Shown here piece by piece: positions 1 to 10,018 of a DNA stretch of 64,000 nt; the stretch's first letter is position 1; the number at the start of each line of letters is the position of its first letter. The position numbers and the translations under genes are program-made. The stretch is from Symsagittifera roscoffensis (lineage: Eukaryota; Xenacoelomorpha; Acoela; Convolutidae): the NCBI RefSeq assembly GCF_963678635.1, contig NC_087062.1, positions 49,200,552 to 49,264,551 on the forward strand, in the 5' to 3' direction. Below the pieces are notes generated by a model. The model saw only the letters and a program-made list of their open reading frames with translations, searched no databases and had not been told where the DNA came from.

Positions 1-92
1 AACCCTTTCCCCAAACTCCTAGCTTCTCATTATCTGAAAACGAATTTGGTATTGATTAAATTCTACTCAAGACATTCCGAGAAGCTGAAAGT
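1..92. repeat. Left arm of a diverged inverted repeat
   Basis: This stretch matches the reverse complement of 13022-13114 over about 90 bases at roughly 75-80% identity by eye, including an uninterrupted CTAGCTTCTCATT block and a shared AATTAAATTC-like block. The two arms face each other and enclose the whole duplicated Polinton/gag block. They may be old terminal inverted repeats of a transposon. The left arm starts at the window edge, so its true outer end is unknown. Confidence 0.65.
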
Positions 93-588
93 TGTTAAAA
101 TAAAGATCAGAATTGCGAAAAAAGTTAGGCGGAACCTATAAGAGAGAACTTTGGAACAACTGGACAGATCCAGTTGATCTTGGTACCATTGTATCAGAAA
201 TTAGGTGAGCTTACTAATAAAACCTTCAATTATTCGAAAAACTAAGCGTGAAAATTTTTTAAGATTGTTTTTGGCTAACTCACTAATTCGGGAAGGTAAA
301 CCCTTATCAAAGGGTAGTAACGGTTGAATAAGGCAATTTTACGATGTTCTAGACGAAATGGGAAGGCTAAGGAAACCAAAAAACCATAGTCGAGTCGAAA
401 CTAGGCTAGTTATAAGACCCTTCACAATTGAGGTGAATTGTCAAATAAGGGGCTTAGCTTCAATCCGGAAGGGTCTAGGGACAGAAAAAACACCCTTCCT
501 AGTTTGTTCCTACAGCAAAATAGCATCGGAGAATGTATCCAGAAGAGTATAGGGTGAAAATTTTAAAAGTCCATAAAAAGCTATTTTT
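93..588. other. No recognisable gene; leader between inverted repeat and minisatellite
   Basis: I see no supported coding sequence here. A short inverted pair, GGAAGGGT (467-474) and ACCCTTCC (492-499), can form an 8 bp hairpin with a 17 base loop. The stretch is outside the duplicated unit and has no clear counterpart beyond the second copy. Confidence 0.5.
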
Positions 589-925
589 GCCAATCCGGAG
601 GGATCCTGTTTTTGCCAACCCGGAGGGGTCCCAGTTTTGCCAATCCGAAGGGGTCCTGTTTTTGCCAACTCCGAGGGGTCCTGTTTTGCCAATCCGGAGG
701 GTCCAAACTTTGCCAATCCGGAGGGGTCCTTCCTGTTTTTGCCAATCCGGAGGGGTCCTATTTTTGCCAATCCGGAGGGGTCCCAATTTTGCCAATCCGG
801 AGGGGTCCTGTTTTTTCCAATCCGGAGGGTCCTGTTTTCGCCAATCTGGAGGTATCCAAATTTTGCCAATCCGGAGGGGTCCTGTTGTTGCTAATCAGGA
901 GGGGTACTGTTTTGTCAAAACATAA
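589..925. repeat. Minisatellite, ~25 bp unit, about 13 copies
   Basis: A unit of about 25 bases with core GCCAATCCGGAGGGGTCC, followed by a short variable T-rich tail, is repeated about 13 times. Units vary between 24 and 29 bases. The last unit is degenerate (CTAATCAGGAGGGG). The repeat stays open in several frames on both strands, which creates long apparent Pro/Arg/Gly-rich ORFs; these are artefacts of the repeat. The shorter sister array lies at the start of the second 6.1 kb copy. Confidence 0.9.
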
Positions 926-1697
926 GTGGAATAAGAAAGTAAATAAATATAGGTATTAGATTATTAGGAGACAGGCTAGGAACCAGTGACTGCACTGGTA
1001 ACGTGCCTTTTATAAAAGACCAGACTAAAACAAAACAGGTCTAAACCCGGATATTCGCGACACTAAGTCTAAAATGAATAAGAGTTTGTCACTGGTTTGT
1101 GTGGATTGAAATCCAAATCGATTTTTGGAAAAGTGATTGCCCTGAGGATTTTAGTAAGTCTAGCTCGGGCAACTGCCTTCAAGTTTTGTCTGCTTGGTGC
1201 AGCACCGAACAAGGAAAGCTCTTTCTATAGAAACAAGTTTGACTATTATATTGCGACTGACTAAAGTACAAAACACATACCTTTTGCATTGAAAATATTC
1301 TTATTTTTATTCAATTTTGGTTTTAAATCAATAATATCTGTTCTTGATTGGGTAGAAAGTAAAATATCTTTTAAATATGTTGATATTATCAGACTGTGCT
1401 AGCTTCATATCTTACATTAATAATCGATTTTTGTGAATAAATTGTATGGACGCTGTACTGTGATAACATACAAGGATTCGAGGTCACTATTTTAGTGATT
1501 TTTTTGGAATTTATTGTGTTGTGTTATTATTATCAGTAGTCAAACTACAAGGACAATAGCAATCGAATTGAGTGTATAGACAAAAAGAATTGATAACTTG
1601 AAAAGGATTCTAGACAAGTCAAGGATAACCAAACTAAGTGATAGTTCTTGAAAATTTATACCAGAGAAACAAAGAAAAGCAATGAACGACCCCCATT
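926..1697 (+). other. Leader upstream of the gag-like pseudogene, copy 1
   Basis: No coding sequence is recognised. A hairpin with arms CCAGTG (983-988) and CACTGG (993-998) is conserved in copy 2. A TTATAAAA stretch near 1010 could be a TATA-like element, but nothing else supports a promoter. This copy lacks a 63 base segment that copy 2 has at about 7207-7269. The stretch might include an LTR or 5' leader of a retroelement; I could not find a matching second LTR. Confidence 0.45.
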
Positions 1698-3330
1698 ATG
1701 GAAAGGATTGCACGAACCCATACCGATAAAGGGAAGAAAGTTTCAGGCGGAATGGTTGAAACCAGGAGTCAAAAGTCCTCAGAGAGACAAAAGGCAATGT
1801 TAGAAGTAGAGATCCATCCGGACCCCGCCATGGATGAGAACCGAGAGGGACATGGACCGGAAGGGAGAGGAAATAGAAGATTGGCGAGTGAATCTACTCC
1901 GGTTGAACAAGGCCAAGATTTTGCCACTTCCATCAGGACTCTGGACCGAGAAGAGATGTCGGATCTGTCCGACATCTCTACTGAAAAAGTGGCGACTACA
2001 AGATCACCCTCAGACAAAACTATGATGCATGGCGTGACGGAGAAACCGGCAACGTCCTCATCGTTCTCAGAAAGAGTGAAGAACACTTTCGGAAACTTCT
2101 TTCCATTTACCATGGGAACGGGTACGGGCGATGAAGCAGAAACCCAGGAAGAAGAGGAGAACGATGACGAGAGAGATGACTTCGGATCTCAAGTCAGCCT
2201 CAGTAGCTCGACTCAGGAGAAAGATGCATACATCGATAGAGAGACTGGCCCCATGGACCAATTTAGTATAGTTAGGACAATAAGCAAGACCACAAACGGA
2301 TCAGGCCAGTCAGGAGATTTTTAGACCATGACGAGTTCGGAGATGCGAACTGGGAAGAACAGAAACACGGGGCTATGTAACCCACCTGCGGATAGAGGAG
2401 TGGATCATGAAGAGACGTCGAGGCAGAAAATCAAGACCCGTGTCCCGACCAGTACCAAGCTACCTAGAACCGACAGGGTGACGCCGCCACTTGTGACGCC
2501 ATTAGTGGATAACGGAGCACCGATCGAAGAAGCCTTGACCAACATAGTGGGCAGCATAGGATAACAGAATGAACAGATGTCCTTAAGAATGAGTGAACTA
2601 GAAAGCGCAGTCCACGTCGAGAGAGAAAACATGCGGGAAGAGGTCAACCGCAACAGACAAGAATTTAGAAAAAGCGAAAGAGAGAACGGATAAACACTTG
2701 ACTAAGAATTTGTCGCGAATGACGAGGGAAGCAGAGAGAGTTACGATTGAGAGATGACATGGAGACAATTCAACAAAAGCAGACTCTTGGGACTCTTGAC
2801 ACGAAGATAGACGCGATGATGGAGAGGCGAACTCAGGCTATCATGGATAGGTTGGATGGGCTACTAGGCAGCAGGAGTGGATCGAAGAATGGGGAGCCGA
2901 ACTCGGGAGAACCCAGCAGGGAGCTGAGAGTCAACTTCAATAAACAACCGAATAGAAAAAGAACGTATGAATCCACGAGAGGAAGGGGCAGTTCATCCAG
3001 CTATGCCAAGGAGATAATAAGCCGCGGTGCCCAAACATCGCAGGAAGTTCAACTGGCAACATACCAACCTCAAACGAACGACCGACGCAAGACACACATG
3101 CGACGGGTAGATGTGATTCCATAAACTGGAGTCATGCCAATCAAGGAAGAAGTCATCCCATCGATTCAAACGGGAGGTAAAACCCAGAGCCTCTATCAGA
3201 GAGCAATGATGCTCAAGCGGGGCTCTTACGGGATGCGAAATCAATGTCCTCAGCCTTTGAACCTCTGAACAGGTCCTTGGATACTTTACCGACGAGGTTA
3301 TCTAAAACCAATGAACGCAAGAACTTTTTT
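1698..3330 (+). pseudogene. Gag-like retroelement protein, broken, copy 1
   Basis: The first open segment (1698-2324, 208 codons) encodes an acidic, Ser/Thr-rich protein with a run of Glu/Asp near residue 150. A TAG at 2322 and a TAA at 2562 interrupt one continuous frame. Past the second stop the same frame encodes a charged, probably coiled-coil stretch, followed by frameshifts; the segment 2747-3124 continues it with an Arg/Ser-rich basic tail. This order, acidic N-terminus then coiled coil then basic region, resembles Gag-like proteins of Ty3/gypsy-type retroelements. No zinc knuckle, protease or reverse transcriptase follows. The gag frame instead runs into Polinton integrase sequence at about 3330. 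Copy 2 has the same stops and frameshifts. The family call is tentative. Confidence 0.5.
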
Positions 3331-3336
3331 TAATAA

Positions 3337-3873
3337 AAAACTCCAGAAAAACTTTGGGTTGATAAAGGAACAGAATATGGTAGAACTTTCAAAAAAAATT
3401 GCAGGGAGAAAAACACCAAAAATTACTCAACAATGAGTGAAACAGAAGCTGCATTTGCAGAGAGAACCACTCAATCATTAAAACACATAATTTACCGCTA
3501 CATAGAAGATCATGGTGATAAATTCATTCGCAAGTTACCTCAATTTGTTTCAACAAGGAATTGTCGCATCAAAATATCTATTGGGAAATCTCCTAGAGAT
3601 GTTAAGAACACTGATTTCCTCTCAATTCTGTACAATATACCTCTAACAAGGTATAAAAAACTAAAATTCAAAATTGGAGATAAAGTGAGAATTTCAAGGA
3701 AGGATATTCCTTTTCAAAAGGTATACAAACCACGATTTACAGATGAATTTTTTTAAGTTTCGAAAATATCTACAAAAAAACCTCCTTTATACATCATCAA
3801 AGATCTCGACAAAGAAGAAATTCTGGGAACATTTTATGAAAAAGAGCTGAGAAAATTAAAGAGCCCAGATTAA
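3337..3873 (+). pseudogene. Polinton/Maverick integrase, C-terminal part, copy 1
   Basis: The frame opens just after a TAA at 3334 and carries the tail of a retroviral-type DDE integrase core. VDKGTEY holds the second catalytic Asp and FAERT the catalytic Glu, followed by helices with an IIYRYIEDHG-type stretch. A C-terminal SH3-like segment follows, with KFKIGDKVRIS. The zinc finger and first catalytic Asp are missing, so only about 180 codons remain. A TAA replaces an AAA codon at 3754-3756, and the frame then runs on to the normal stop at 3871. The same position is intact in copy 2, so this nonsense change came after the duplication. Polinton integrases normally insert the element into the host genome. 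Confidence 0.82.
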
Positions 3874-3916
3874 CGGTAAATCATTTTTTTACCTAAATTT
3901 CTATCGAGTAGTTGTC

Positions 3917-4735
3917 ATGGATTCTTTTACTATTGAGTTAGTTCCTACCGCTTCTTTAAATTGTTATCCGAATAATAGTCTTAGTTCTTTTACAAATTTT
4001 CTACACGAACAAATACATTTGAAAGGCGAATGGGAGGTTGCCATTTCAGAAATATCATTTTCTTTTTTGTAGAAAAATGTTACTGAGGGAAAGTTTACAT
4101 TCGTAGATGGCAGAGAAAGTCCTGAGGAGAAAAGAAAGATCGAGCCAATGCATATAGAACCAGGATTGTATCCAGGTATTGTTGATATACTTGTAGCCAT
4201 GAACAACAAAATTCGAGAACGTCTAGGTGCTCTAGCATTTGAATATAACGGAATCTAAGTATCAGTTGATGAAATTACAAAAAAAGATTGCTGCTCATTT
4301 ACCTGAGAATCAATCAGTGTTTAGGATTCAAAGTTCTGACTTGAGTCACGTTTTTGGTTGTGATTTAGAACAAAATCAAACAGAGGTTAAACTGAAAGAA
4401 AAGATCCACATTATCCTCATTATTCTTACGACATTCTAAGAATACATTCTTTGATGATATATGGTGATATTAGAGAATAACATAGTCGGTGATACAAAAA
4501 CTCCCTTATTACGTTGTATTCCATTCATTTCCAAAGTAAAAAGTGGAGATATAAATTTTACAGGACAGAACATGAATTATCAGTCCTTTATAAATTTAGT
4601 TTAAAAACTTTTGAAAAAAATCTTTTCATAGTACCAAGGTAGAACTAAGAGATAGTACAGGCGAAATAATTCCTTTTGTGTCCGTAGGAATAACACGAGT
4701 TGTTCACTTGTTCCTCAAGATTTCGAATTAATCAA
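3917..4735 (+). pseudogene. Conserved Polinton protein (probable minor virion component), broken, copy 1
   Basis: The ATG at 3917 starts MDSFTIELVP, the usual opening of a protein found in many invertebrate Polintons just after the integrase. The frame runs 113 codons with one internal TAG (4070-4072) and ends at a TAA at 4256. Recognisable sequence continues in other frames: 4239-4439 (SDLSHVFGCDLE), then a stretch around 4490-4600 with LLRCIPFISKVKSGD, and a tail up to about 4735. At least three frameshifts are needed to follow it. The virion role is inferred from its place in Polintons; I see no catalytic motif. Confidence 0.6.
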
Positions 4736-4758
4736 TTTTGATTTAAAATTCATACGAA

Positions 4759-5004
4759 ATGGTTGCTCAAAATTCAGCTGATTTCCCTATTTTTCGAGGA
4801 CATGCAAGACAATGTGAAAGAGGTTTTGGAGCTCTTGTAAGAACTCTTGTGAGACCTGCAATCCCCTTTATCAAAAAACTTACAGTCCCAGCTGCGAAAA
4901 TAATTGGAGCAGATTTGTTTGAAACCGCTGCTCCAGAGATTGGGGAAGTGGTTAGTGGACGTATAAACATTTGCAAAGGATGTGGGAACAAAAACAGTTT
5001 GTAG
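4759..5004 (+). CDS. Small basic Polinton protein, open frame, copy 1
   Basis: An uninterrupted 81 codon frame starts at the ATG at 4759. It has an RGFGALVRTLVRPAIPF segment, then a hydrophobic/basic helix (KKLTVPAAKIIGADL) and a TAAPEIGEVVSG segment. Small proteins with this pattern, RG-rich then amphipathic then Gly-ending, sit near the capsid genes of many invertebrate Polintons. They may act inside the virion or on DNA or membrane, but the role is not established here. The C-terminus (CKGCGNKNSL) looks frame-changed. It is the only Polinton-type frame in the unit without an internal stop. That may be chance, given its short length. Expression is unlikely. Confidence 0.5.
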   Translation: MVAQNSADFPIFRGHARQCERGFGALVRTLVRPAIPFIKKLTVPAAKIIGADLFETAAPEIGEVVSGRINICKGCGNKNSL

Positions 5005-5131
5005 ACAACTAAGAGGTCAAAAACTGAAATCCAGGCGTAGAATTGGTTAAACCAGATCGATTTCATGAAAAAACAGATCGAAAAACAGTCGCTCTGGCAA
5101 ATACATTTTTGACAATATAAAATGAGTGTAA

Positions 5132-5828
5132 ACCAAAGTCATTTTTGGTACGGGGATTTTACAAATTCTTCTTAACATATTTTCAATAAAGTCCCAGTTT
5201 TGGAAACAGTTATGTCATTTTACACAAGAATTATTCCCCGGTACTTCTCTGGATGAAAGCAGTATTGAGTTTGAGTTTGAAACGAATCGTAATCTCTACT
5301 TAAATATGCGTGATACCCATCTTAGTTTAAAGCTTCAATTATTCGAAGGAAGATTGTTTGATGCTTTCAAAAAAAGAAAAAGCTGAATATAAAGCAAAAT
5401 CCTAGGATGATTCAGACCAGGAACCAGAACGTTACTTAACTTATGTAATTAATCTATTATGTTCACTATCCTCCAATTGTGAAGTTTATTTTATCATTAC
5501 ACTAGTTCACAACGCTAATGGATTATATCCTCATAAGACACAAATAATGAACGAATTCAACTCGTCACCAGTGAGTAATAAAGGAATACTTGCTTGTCTT
5601 GGATACAGTTTTGAAGAATGGCCGAAGAAAAAGATGCAAAAAGGAACGAAATTAGAAAAATTTAGAAGTTTTAGAACTTCTAAACAACAAAAAAAAAGAA
5701 GGAAACAACGAAGCGACGAAAGAGAAGACGTTAAAACTCAAAATTGTTTTGTATATGACAAAAAAAATCAAATGAGAAACAAAGCAACTAAGTTTGCAAT
5801 TGAAACTGAAAAGAAAACATTTTGTTGA
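5132..5828 (+). pseudogene. Polinton major-capsid-like protein, broken, copy 1
   Basis: Two frames carry the remains. Codons from 5132 to the TGA at 5382-5384 include SSIEFEFETNRNLYLNMRD, which fits the first strands of the double jelly-roll capsid protein (the family of C. elegans F54H12.2). A frameshift in an A-run near 5371-5378 and a TAG at 5403-5405 separate this from a second segment, 5406-5828. That segment carries SLSSNCEVYF, then NANGLYPHK, then ACLGYSFEEWP, a strongly typical capsid stretch. Sequence after residue ~100 of the second segment is Lys/Arg-rich and no longer resembles the family. Copy 2 is identical here apart from one base. Confidence 0.7.
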
Positions 5829-6713
5829 GTTTTGAAGATTAAAGAATTTGTTGCATTTATAAATTGACATTATGATTTTAGTTAGTGGCTTTAGAGACAT
5901 TAACCAATTTTTTAGAGAGGCCTGAGTGGAGAATGTATTAAAAAATTTCCAGCCTGCATGATTGTTTTTAATCAACTAAGACGACTGATCACTTTGTGGT
6001 GACATGAAAGGCTTGGGTAATCTCTTGAAGAAGGAGATTTTTTCATTGTTGCTTCTAACCAGCGAGTTTAATAATTTTAATATTCAGGGCCTGTAACAAT
6101 TAAATTTCCGAAGGGAAGAAGCATAGTAGGATTATTTTAGTTTGTGGGTTGGCAGGACCGTCCTGCGTCCCAACAATTTTTTAAACCTAGGAGAAAAAGA
6201 TTTAAATCGAGGCATTGGCATTAAAAGTCAGAAAAGATGTTTTTATCTTAAGTCATATCCATGAAAGTGCACGTTAGTGAAAGAATTTGGAAAGATGTGA
6301 TGTGGATAAAAGTGCTTTAGTGCGTATTGTAAATTCTGTTCGATGGCACTGTACCATTTCGATGAAGACTAAAGGACTCAATGAGGATATTGACCGGGCT
6401 GTCCGGGGAGTATGTGACCTTCGACCAGAATGTACGAAAACGCAGTTTCGCAATCGAAATTTTATCGATCTAAAAAAGGACATCTAACCTGGAATATTGA
6501 TGGTTTTAATGGATTAGCAGCGTTATTTGAACGATTAGACGAATCGGGAAGGGTTGGTTTCAACTGAAATGCTAAATCTTAAAATTTCGATTTGGACGTG
6601 AACGACACGTAACTTTTTTATATTTCGCACACACTGAAACGGCGAAACAGAACAACATAAGTTGCAGTGAAAACAACTATGAGAAAACGACAACAAATTG
6701 AAATTGTGAAATT
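5829..6713 (+). other. End of unit copy 1: no recognised gene, one small ORF
   Basis: A 66 codon frame at 6287-6487 (start MERCDVDKSALVR) is open and identical in copy 2, but I do not recognise it. Its reverse strand is equally open, so it may be chance. Other possible capsid or ATPase remnants were searched for by eye; no Walker A or protease motif was found. The unit ends in a short unique stretch that joins the next minisatellite at about 6709-6714. Confidence 0.4.
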
Positions 6714-6940
6714 GGGGTCCTGTTTTGCCAATCCGGAGGGTCCAAACTTTGCCAATCCGGAGGGGTCCTTCCTGTTTTTGCCAATCCGGAGGGGTCCTAT
6801 TTTTGCCAATCCGGAGGGGTCCCAACTTTGCCAATCCGGAGAGGTCCTGTTTTTGCCAATCCGGAGGGTCCTGTTTTCGCCAATCCGGAGGGGTCCAAAT
6901 TTTGCCAATCCGGAGGGGTCCTGTTGTTGCTAATCAGGAG
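6714..6940. repeat. Minisatellite, ~25 bp unit, about 8-9 copies
   Basis: This is the same unit as at 589-925 but the array is shorter. It starts with the GGTCCTGTTTTGCC copy that corresponds to position 675 of the first array, and it ends with the same degenerate CTAATCAGGAGGGG unit. The copy-number difference shows expansion or contraction since the unit was duplicated, or an exchange inside the array. Confidence 0.88.
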
Positions 6941-7799
6941 GGGTACTGTTTTGTCAAAACATAAGTGGAATAAGAAAGTAAATAAATATAGGTATTAGAT
7001 TATTAGGAGACAGGCTAGGAACCAGTGACTGCACTGGTAACGTGCCTTTTATAAAAGACCAGACTAAAACAAAACAGGTCTAAACCCGGATATTCGCGAC
7101 ACTAAGTCTAAAATGAATAAGAGTTTGTCACTGGTTTGTGTGGGTTGAAATCACAATCGTTTTTTGGAAAAGTGATTGCCCTGAGGATTTTAGTAAGTCT
7201 AGCTCGGGCAATCCGAAGGCAGATAGGTAACACAGGACTCGGTGGGTGCAATAGACGCCCACTTGAGAAAAGAACTGCCTTCAAGTTTTGTCTGCTTGGT
7301 GCAGCACCGAACAAGGAAAGCTCTTTCTATAGAAACAAGTTCGACTATTATATTGCGACTGACTAAAGTACAAAACACATACCTTTTGCATTGAAAATAT
7401 TCTTATTTTTATTCAATTTTGGTTTTAAATCAATAATATCTGTTCTTGATTGGGTAGAGAGTAAAATATCTTTTAAATATGTTGATATTATCAGACTGTG
7501 CTAGCTTCAAATCTTACATTAATAATCGATTTTTGTGAATAAGTTGTATAGACGCTGTACTGTGATAACATACAAGGATTCGTGGTCACTATTTTAGTGA
7601 AATTTTTGGAAATTATTGTGTTGTGTTATTATTATCAGTAGTCAAACTACATGGACAATAGCAATCGAATTGAGTGTATAGACAAAAAGAATTGATAAAT
7701 TGAAAATGATTCTAGACAAGTCAAGGATAACCAAACTAAGTGATAGTTCTTGAAAATTTATACCAGAGAAACAAAGAAAAGCAATGAACGACCCCCATT
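6941..7799 (+). other. Leader upstream of the gag-like pseudogene, copy 2
   Basis: The sequence parallels 902-1697, with the same CCAGTG/CACTGG hairpin at 7022-7037. It has a GC-richer 63 base segment at about 7207-7269 that is absent from copy 1. The segment lies between GGGCAA and CTGCC and has no target duplication that I can see. An apparent ORF at 7136-7366 crosses this segment and has no recognisable product. Confidence 0.45.
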
Positions 7800-9435
7800 A
7801 TGGAAAGGATCGCACAAACCCATACCGACAAAGGGAAGAAAGTTTCAGGCGGAATGGTTGAAAACAGGAGTCAAAAGTCCTCAGAGAGACAAAAGGCAAT
7901 GTTAGAAGTAGAGATCCATCCGGACCCCGCCATGGATGAGAACCGAGAGGGACATGGACCGGAAGGTAGAGGAAATAGAAGATTGGCGAGTGAATCTACT
8001 CCGGTTGAACAAGGCCAAGATTTTGCCACTTCCATCAGGACTCTGGACCGAGAAGAGATGTCGGATCTGTCCGACATCTCTACTGAAAAAGTGGCGACTA
8101 CAAGATCACCCTCAGACAAAACTATGATGCATGGCGTGACGGAGAAACCGGCAACGTCCTCATCGTTCTCAGAAAGAGTGAAGAACACTTTCGGAAACTT
8201 CTTTCCATTTACCATGGGAACGGGTACGGGCGATGAAGCAGAAACCCAGGAAGAAGAGGAGAACGATGACGAGAGAGATGACTTCGGATCTCAAGTCAGC
8301 CTCAGTAGCTCGACTCAGGAGAAAGATGCATACATCGATAGAGAGACTGGCCCCATGGACCAATTTAGTATAGTTAGGACAATAAGCAAGACCACAAACG
8401 GATCAGGCCAGTCAGAAGACTTTTAGACCATGACGAGTTCGGAGATGCGAACTGGGAAGAACAGAAACACGGGGCTATGTAACCCACCTGCGGATAGAGG
8501 AGTGGATCATGAAGAGATGTCGAGGCAGAAAATCAAGACCCGAGTCCCGACCAGTACCAAGCTACCTGGAACCGACAGGGTGACGCCGCCACTTGTGACG
8601 CCATTAGTGGATAACGGAGCACCGATCGAAGAAGCCTTGACCAACATAGTGGGCAGCATAGGATAACAGAATGAACAGATGTCCTTAAGAATGAGTGAAC
8701 TAGAAAGGGCAGTCCACGTCGAGAGAGAAAACATGCGGGAAGAGGTCAACCGCAACAGACAAGAATTTAGAAAAAGCGAAAGAGAGAACGGATAAACACT
8801 TGACTAAGACTTTGTCGCGAATGACGAGGGAAGCAGAGAGATTTACGATTGAGAGATGACATGGAGACAATTCAACAAAAGCAGACTCTTGGGACTCTTG
8901 ACACGAAGAGAGACGCGATGATGGAGAGGCGAGCTCAGGCTATCATGGATAGGTTGGATGGGCTACTAGGCAGCAGGAGTGGATCGAAGAATGGGGAGCC
9001 GAACTCGGGAGAACCCAGCAGGGAGCTGAGAGTCAACTTCAATAAACAGCCGAATAGAAAAAGAACGTATGAATCCACGAGAGGAAGGGGCAGTTCATCC
9101 AGCTATGCCAATGAGATAATAAGCCGCGGTGCCCAAACATCGCAGGAAGTTCAACTGGCAACAAACCGACCTCAAACGAACGACCGACGCAAGACACACA
9201 TGCGACGGGTAGATGTGATTCCATAAACTGGAGTCATGCCAATCAAGGAAGAAGTCATCCCATCGATTCAAAGGGGAGGTAAAACCCAGAGCCTCTATCA
9301 GAGAGCAATGATGCTCAAGCGGGGCTCTTACGGGATGCGACATCAATGGCCTCAGCTTTTGAACCTCTCAACAGGTCCTTGGAAACTTTACCGACGAGGT
9401 TATCTAAAACCAATGAACGCAAGAACTTTTTTTAA
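7800..9435 (+). pseudogene. Gag-like retroelement protein, broken, copy 2
   Basis: Same structure as copy 1: open segment 7800-8426 (208 codons), TAG at 8424, continuation 8430-8666, TAA at 8664, a coiled-coil-type stretch with further frameshifts, then 8849-9226 with an Arg-rich basic region. A final piece in another frame at about 9358-9435 (SLETLPTRLSK) runs into the integrase. All stops of copy 1 are shared, so the gene was already dead at duplication. Differences from copy 1 are scattered substitutions, both silent and amino-acid changing. Confidence 0.5.
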
Positions 9436-9438
9436 TAA

Positions 9439-9975
9439 AAAACTCCAGAAAAACTTTGGGTTGATAAAGGAACAGAATATGGTAGAACTTTCAAAAAAAT
9501 TTGCAGGGAGAAAAACACCAAAATTTACTCAACAATGAGTGAAACAGAAATTGCATTTGCAGAGAGAACCACTCAATCATTAAAACACATAATTTACCGC
9601 TACATAGAAGATCATGGTGATAAATTCATTCGCAAGTTACCTCAATTTGTTTCAACAAGGAATTGTCGCATCAAAATATCTGTTGGGAAATCTCCTAGAG
9701 ATGTTAAGAACACTGATTTCCTCTCAATTCTGTACAATATACCTCTAACAAGGTATAAAAAACTAAAATTCAAAATTGGAGATAAAGTGAGAATTTCAAG
9801 CAAGGATATTCCTTTTCAAAAGGTATACAAACCACAATTTACAGATGAAATTTTCAAAATTTCGAAAATATCTACAAAAAAACCTCCTTCATACATCATC
9901 AAAGATCTCGACAAAGAAGAAATACTGGGAACATTTTATGAAAAAGAGCTGAGAAAATTAAAGAGACCAGATTAA
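9439..9975 (+). pseudogene. Polinton/Maverick integrase, C-terminal part, copy 2 (open)
   Basis: From just after the TAA at 9436 the frame is open for 178 codons to the TAA at 9973. It starts KTPEKLWVDKGTEY, then has the FAERT catalytic Glu and the NIPLTRYKKLKFKIGDKVRIS segment, then a C-terminal domain ending KLKRPD. The ATG at 9535 is internal, because homology to the family clearly begins upstream; the zinc finger and first catalytic Asp are absent. It is 5'-truncated by the junction with gag-like sequence and therefore cannot be a working integrase, although this part keeps two of the three catalytic acidic residues. Confidence 0.85.
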
Positions 9976-10018
9976 CGGTAAATCATTTTTTTACCTAAAT
10001 TTCTATCGAGCAGTTGTC

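Larger units (their letters stand above)
675..6708 (+). repeat. Tandem 6.0 kb unit, copy 1
   Basis: Sequence from about 675 onward is repeated from 6714, first at an offset of 6039 bases, then 6102 after a 63 base difference, then 6120 after an ~18 base difference. The unit carries minisatellite, leader, gag-like pseudogene, integrase fragment and Polinton virion-type pseudogenes in one orientation. The junction between copies lies inside the minisatellite, at about 6709-6714. That suggests duplication or unequal exchange started there. Confidence 0.9.

Noticed and set aside
589-959. Several long ORFs on both strands over the minisatellite
   Set aside because: A ~25 bp unit without stops is open in many frames at once. 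The translated product is a shifted simple repeat on both strands.
1698-2564. Stop codons in the gag-like gene as programmed readthrough or an altered genetic code
   Set aside because: Stops of more than one kind (TAG, TAA, TGA) are combined with frameshifts, and neighbouring Polinton genes are equally broken. Decay before duplication explains the shared lesions.
5829-6286. Polinton packaging ATPase or protease after the capsid-like gene
   Set aside because: No Walker A, Walker B or His-Glu-Cys protease pattern was found in any frame by eye.
589-6940. CRISPR-like array (regular short repeats)
   Set aside because: Units are contiguous with no unique spacers, and the setting is eukaryotic; this is a minisatellite.
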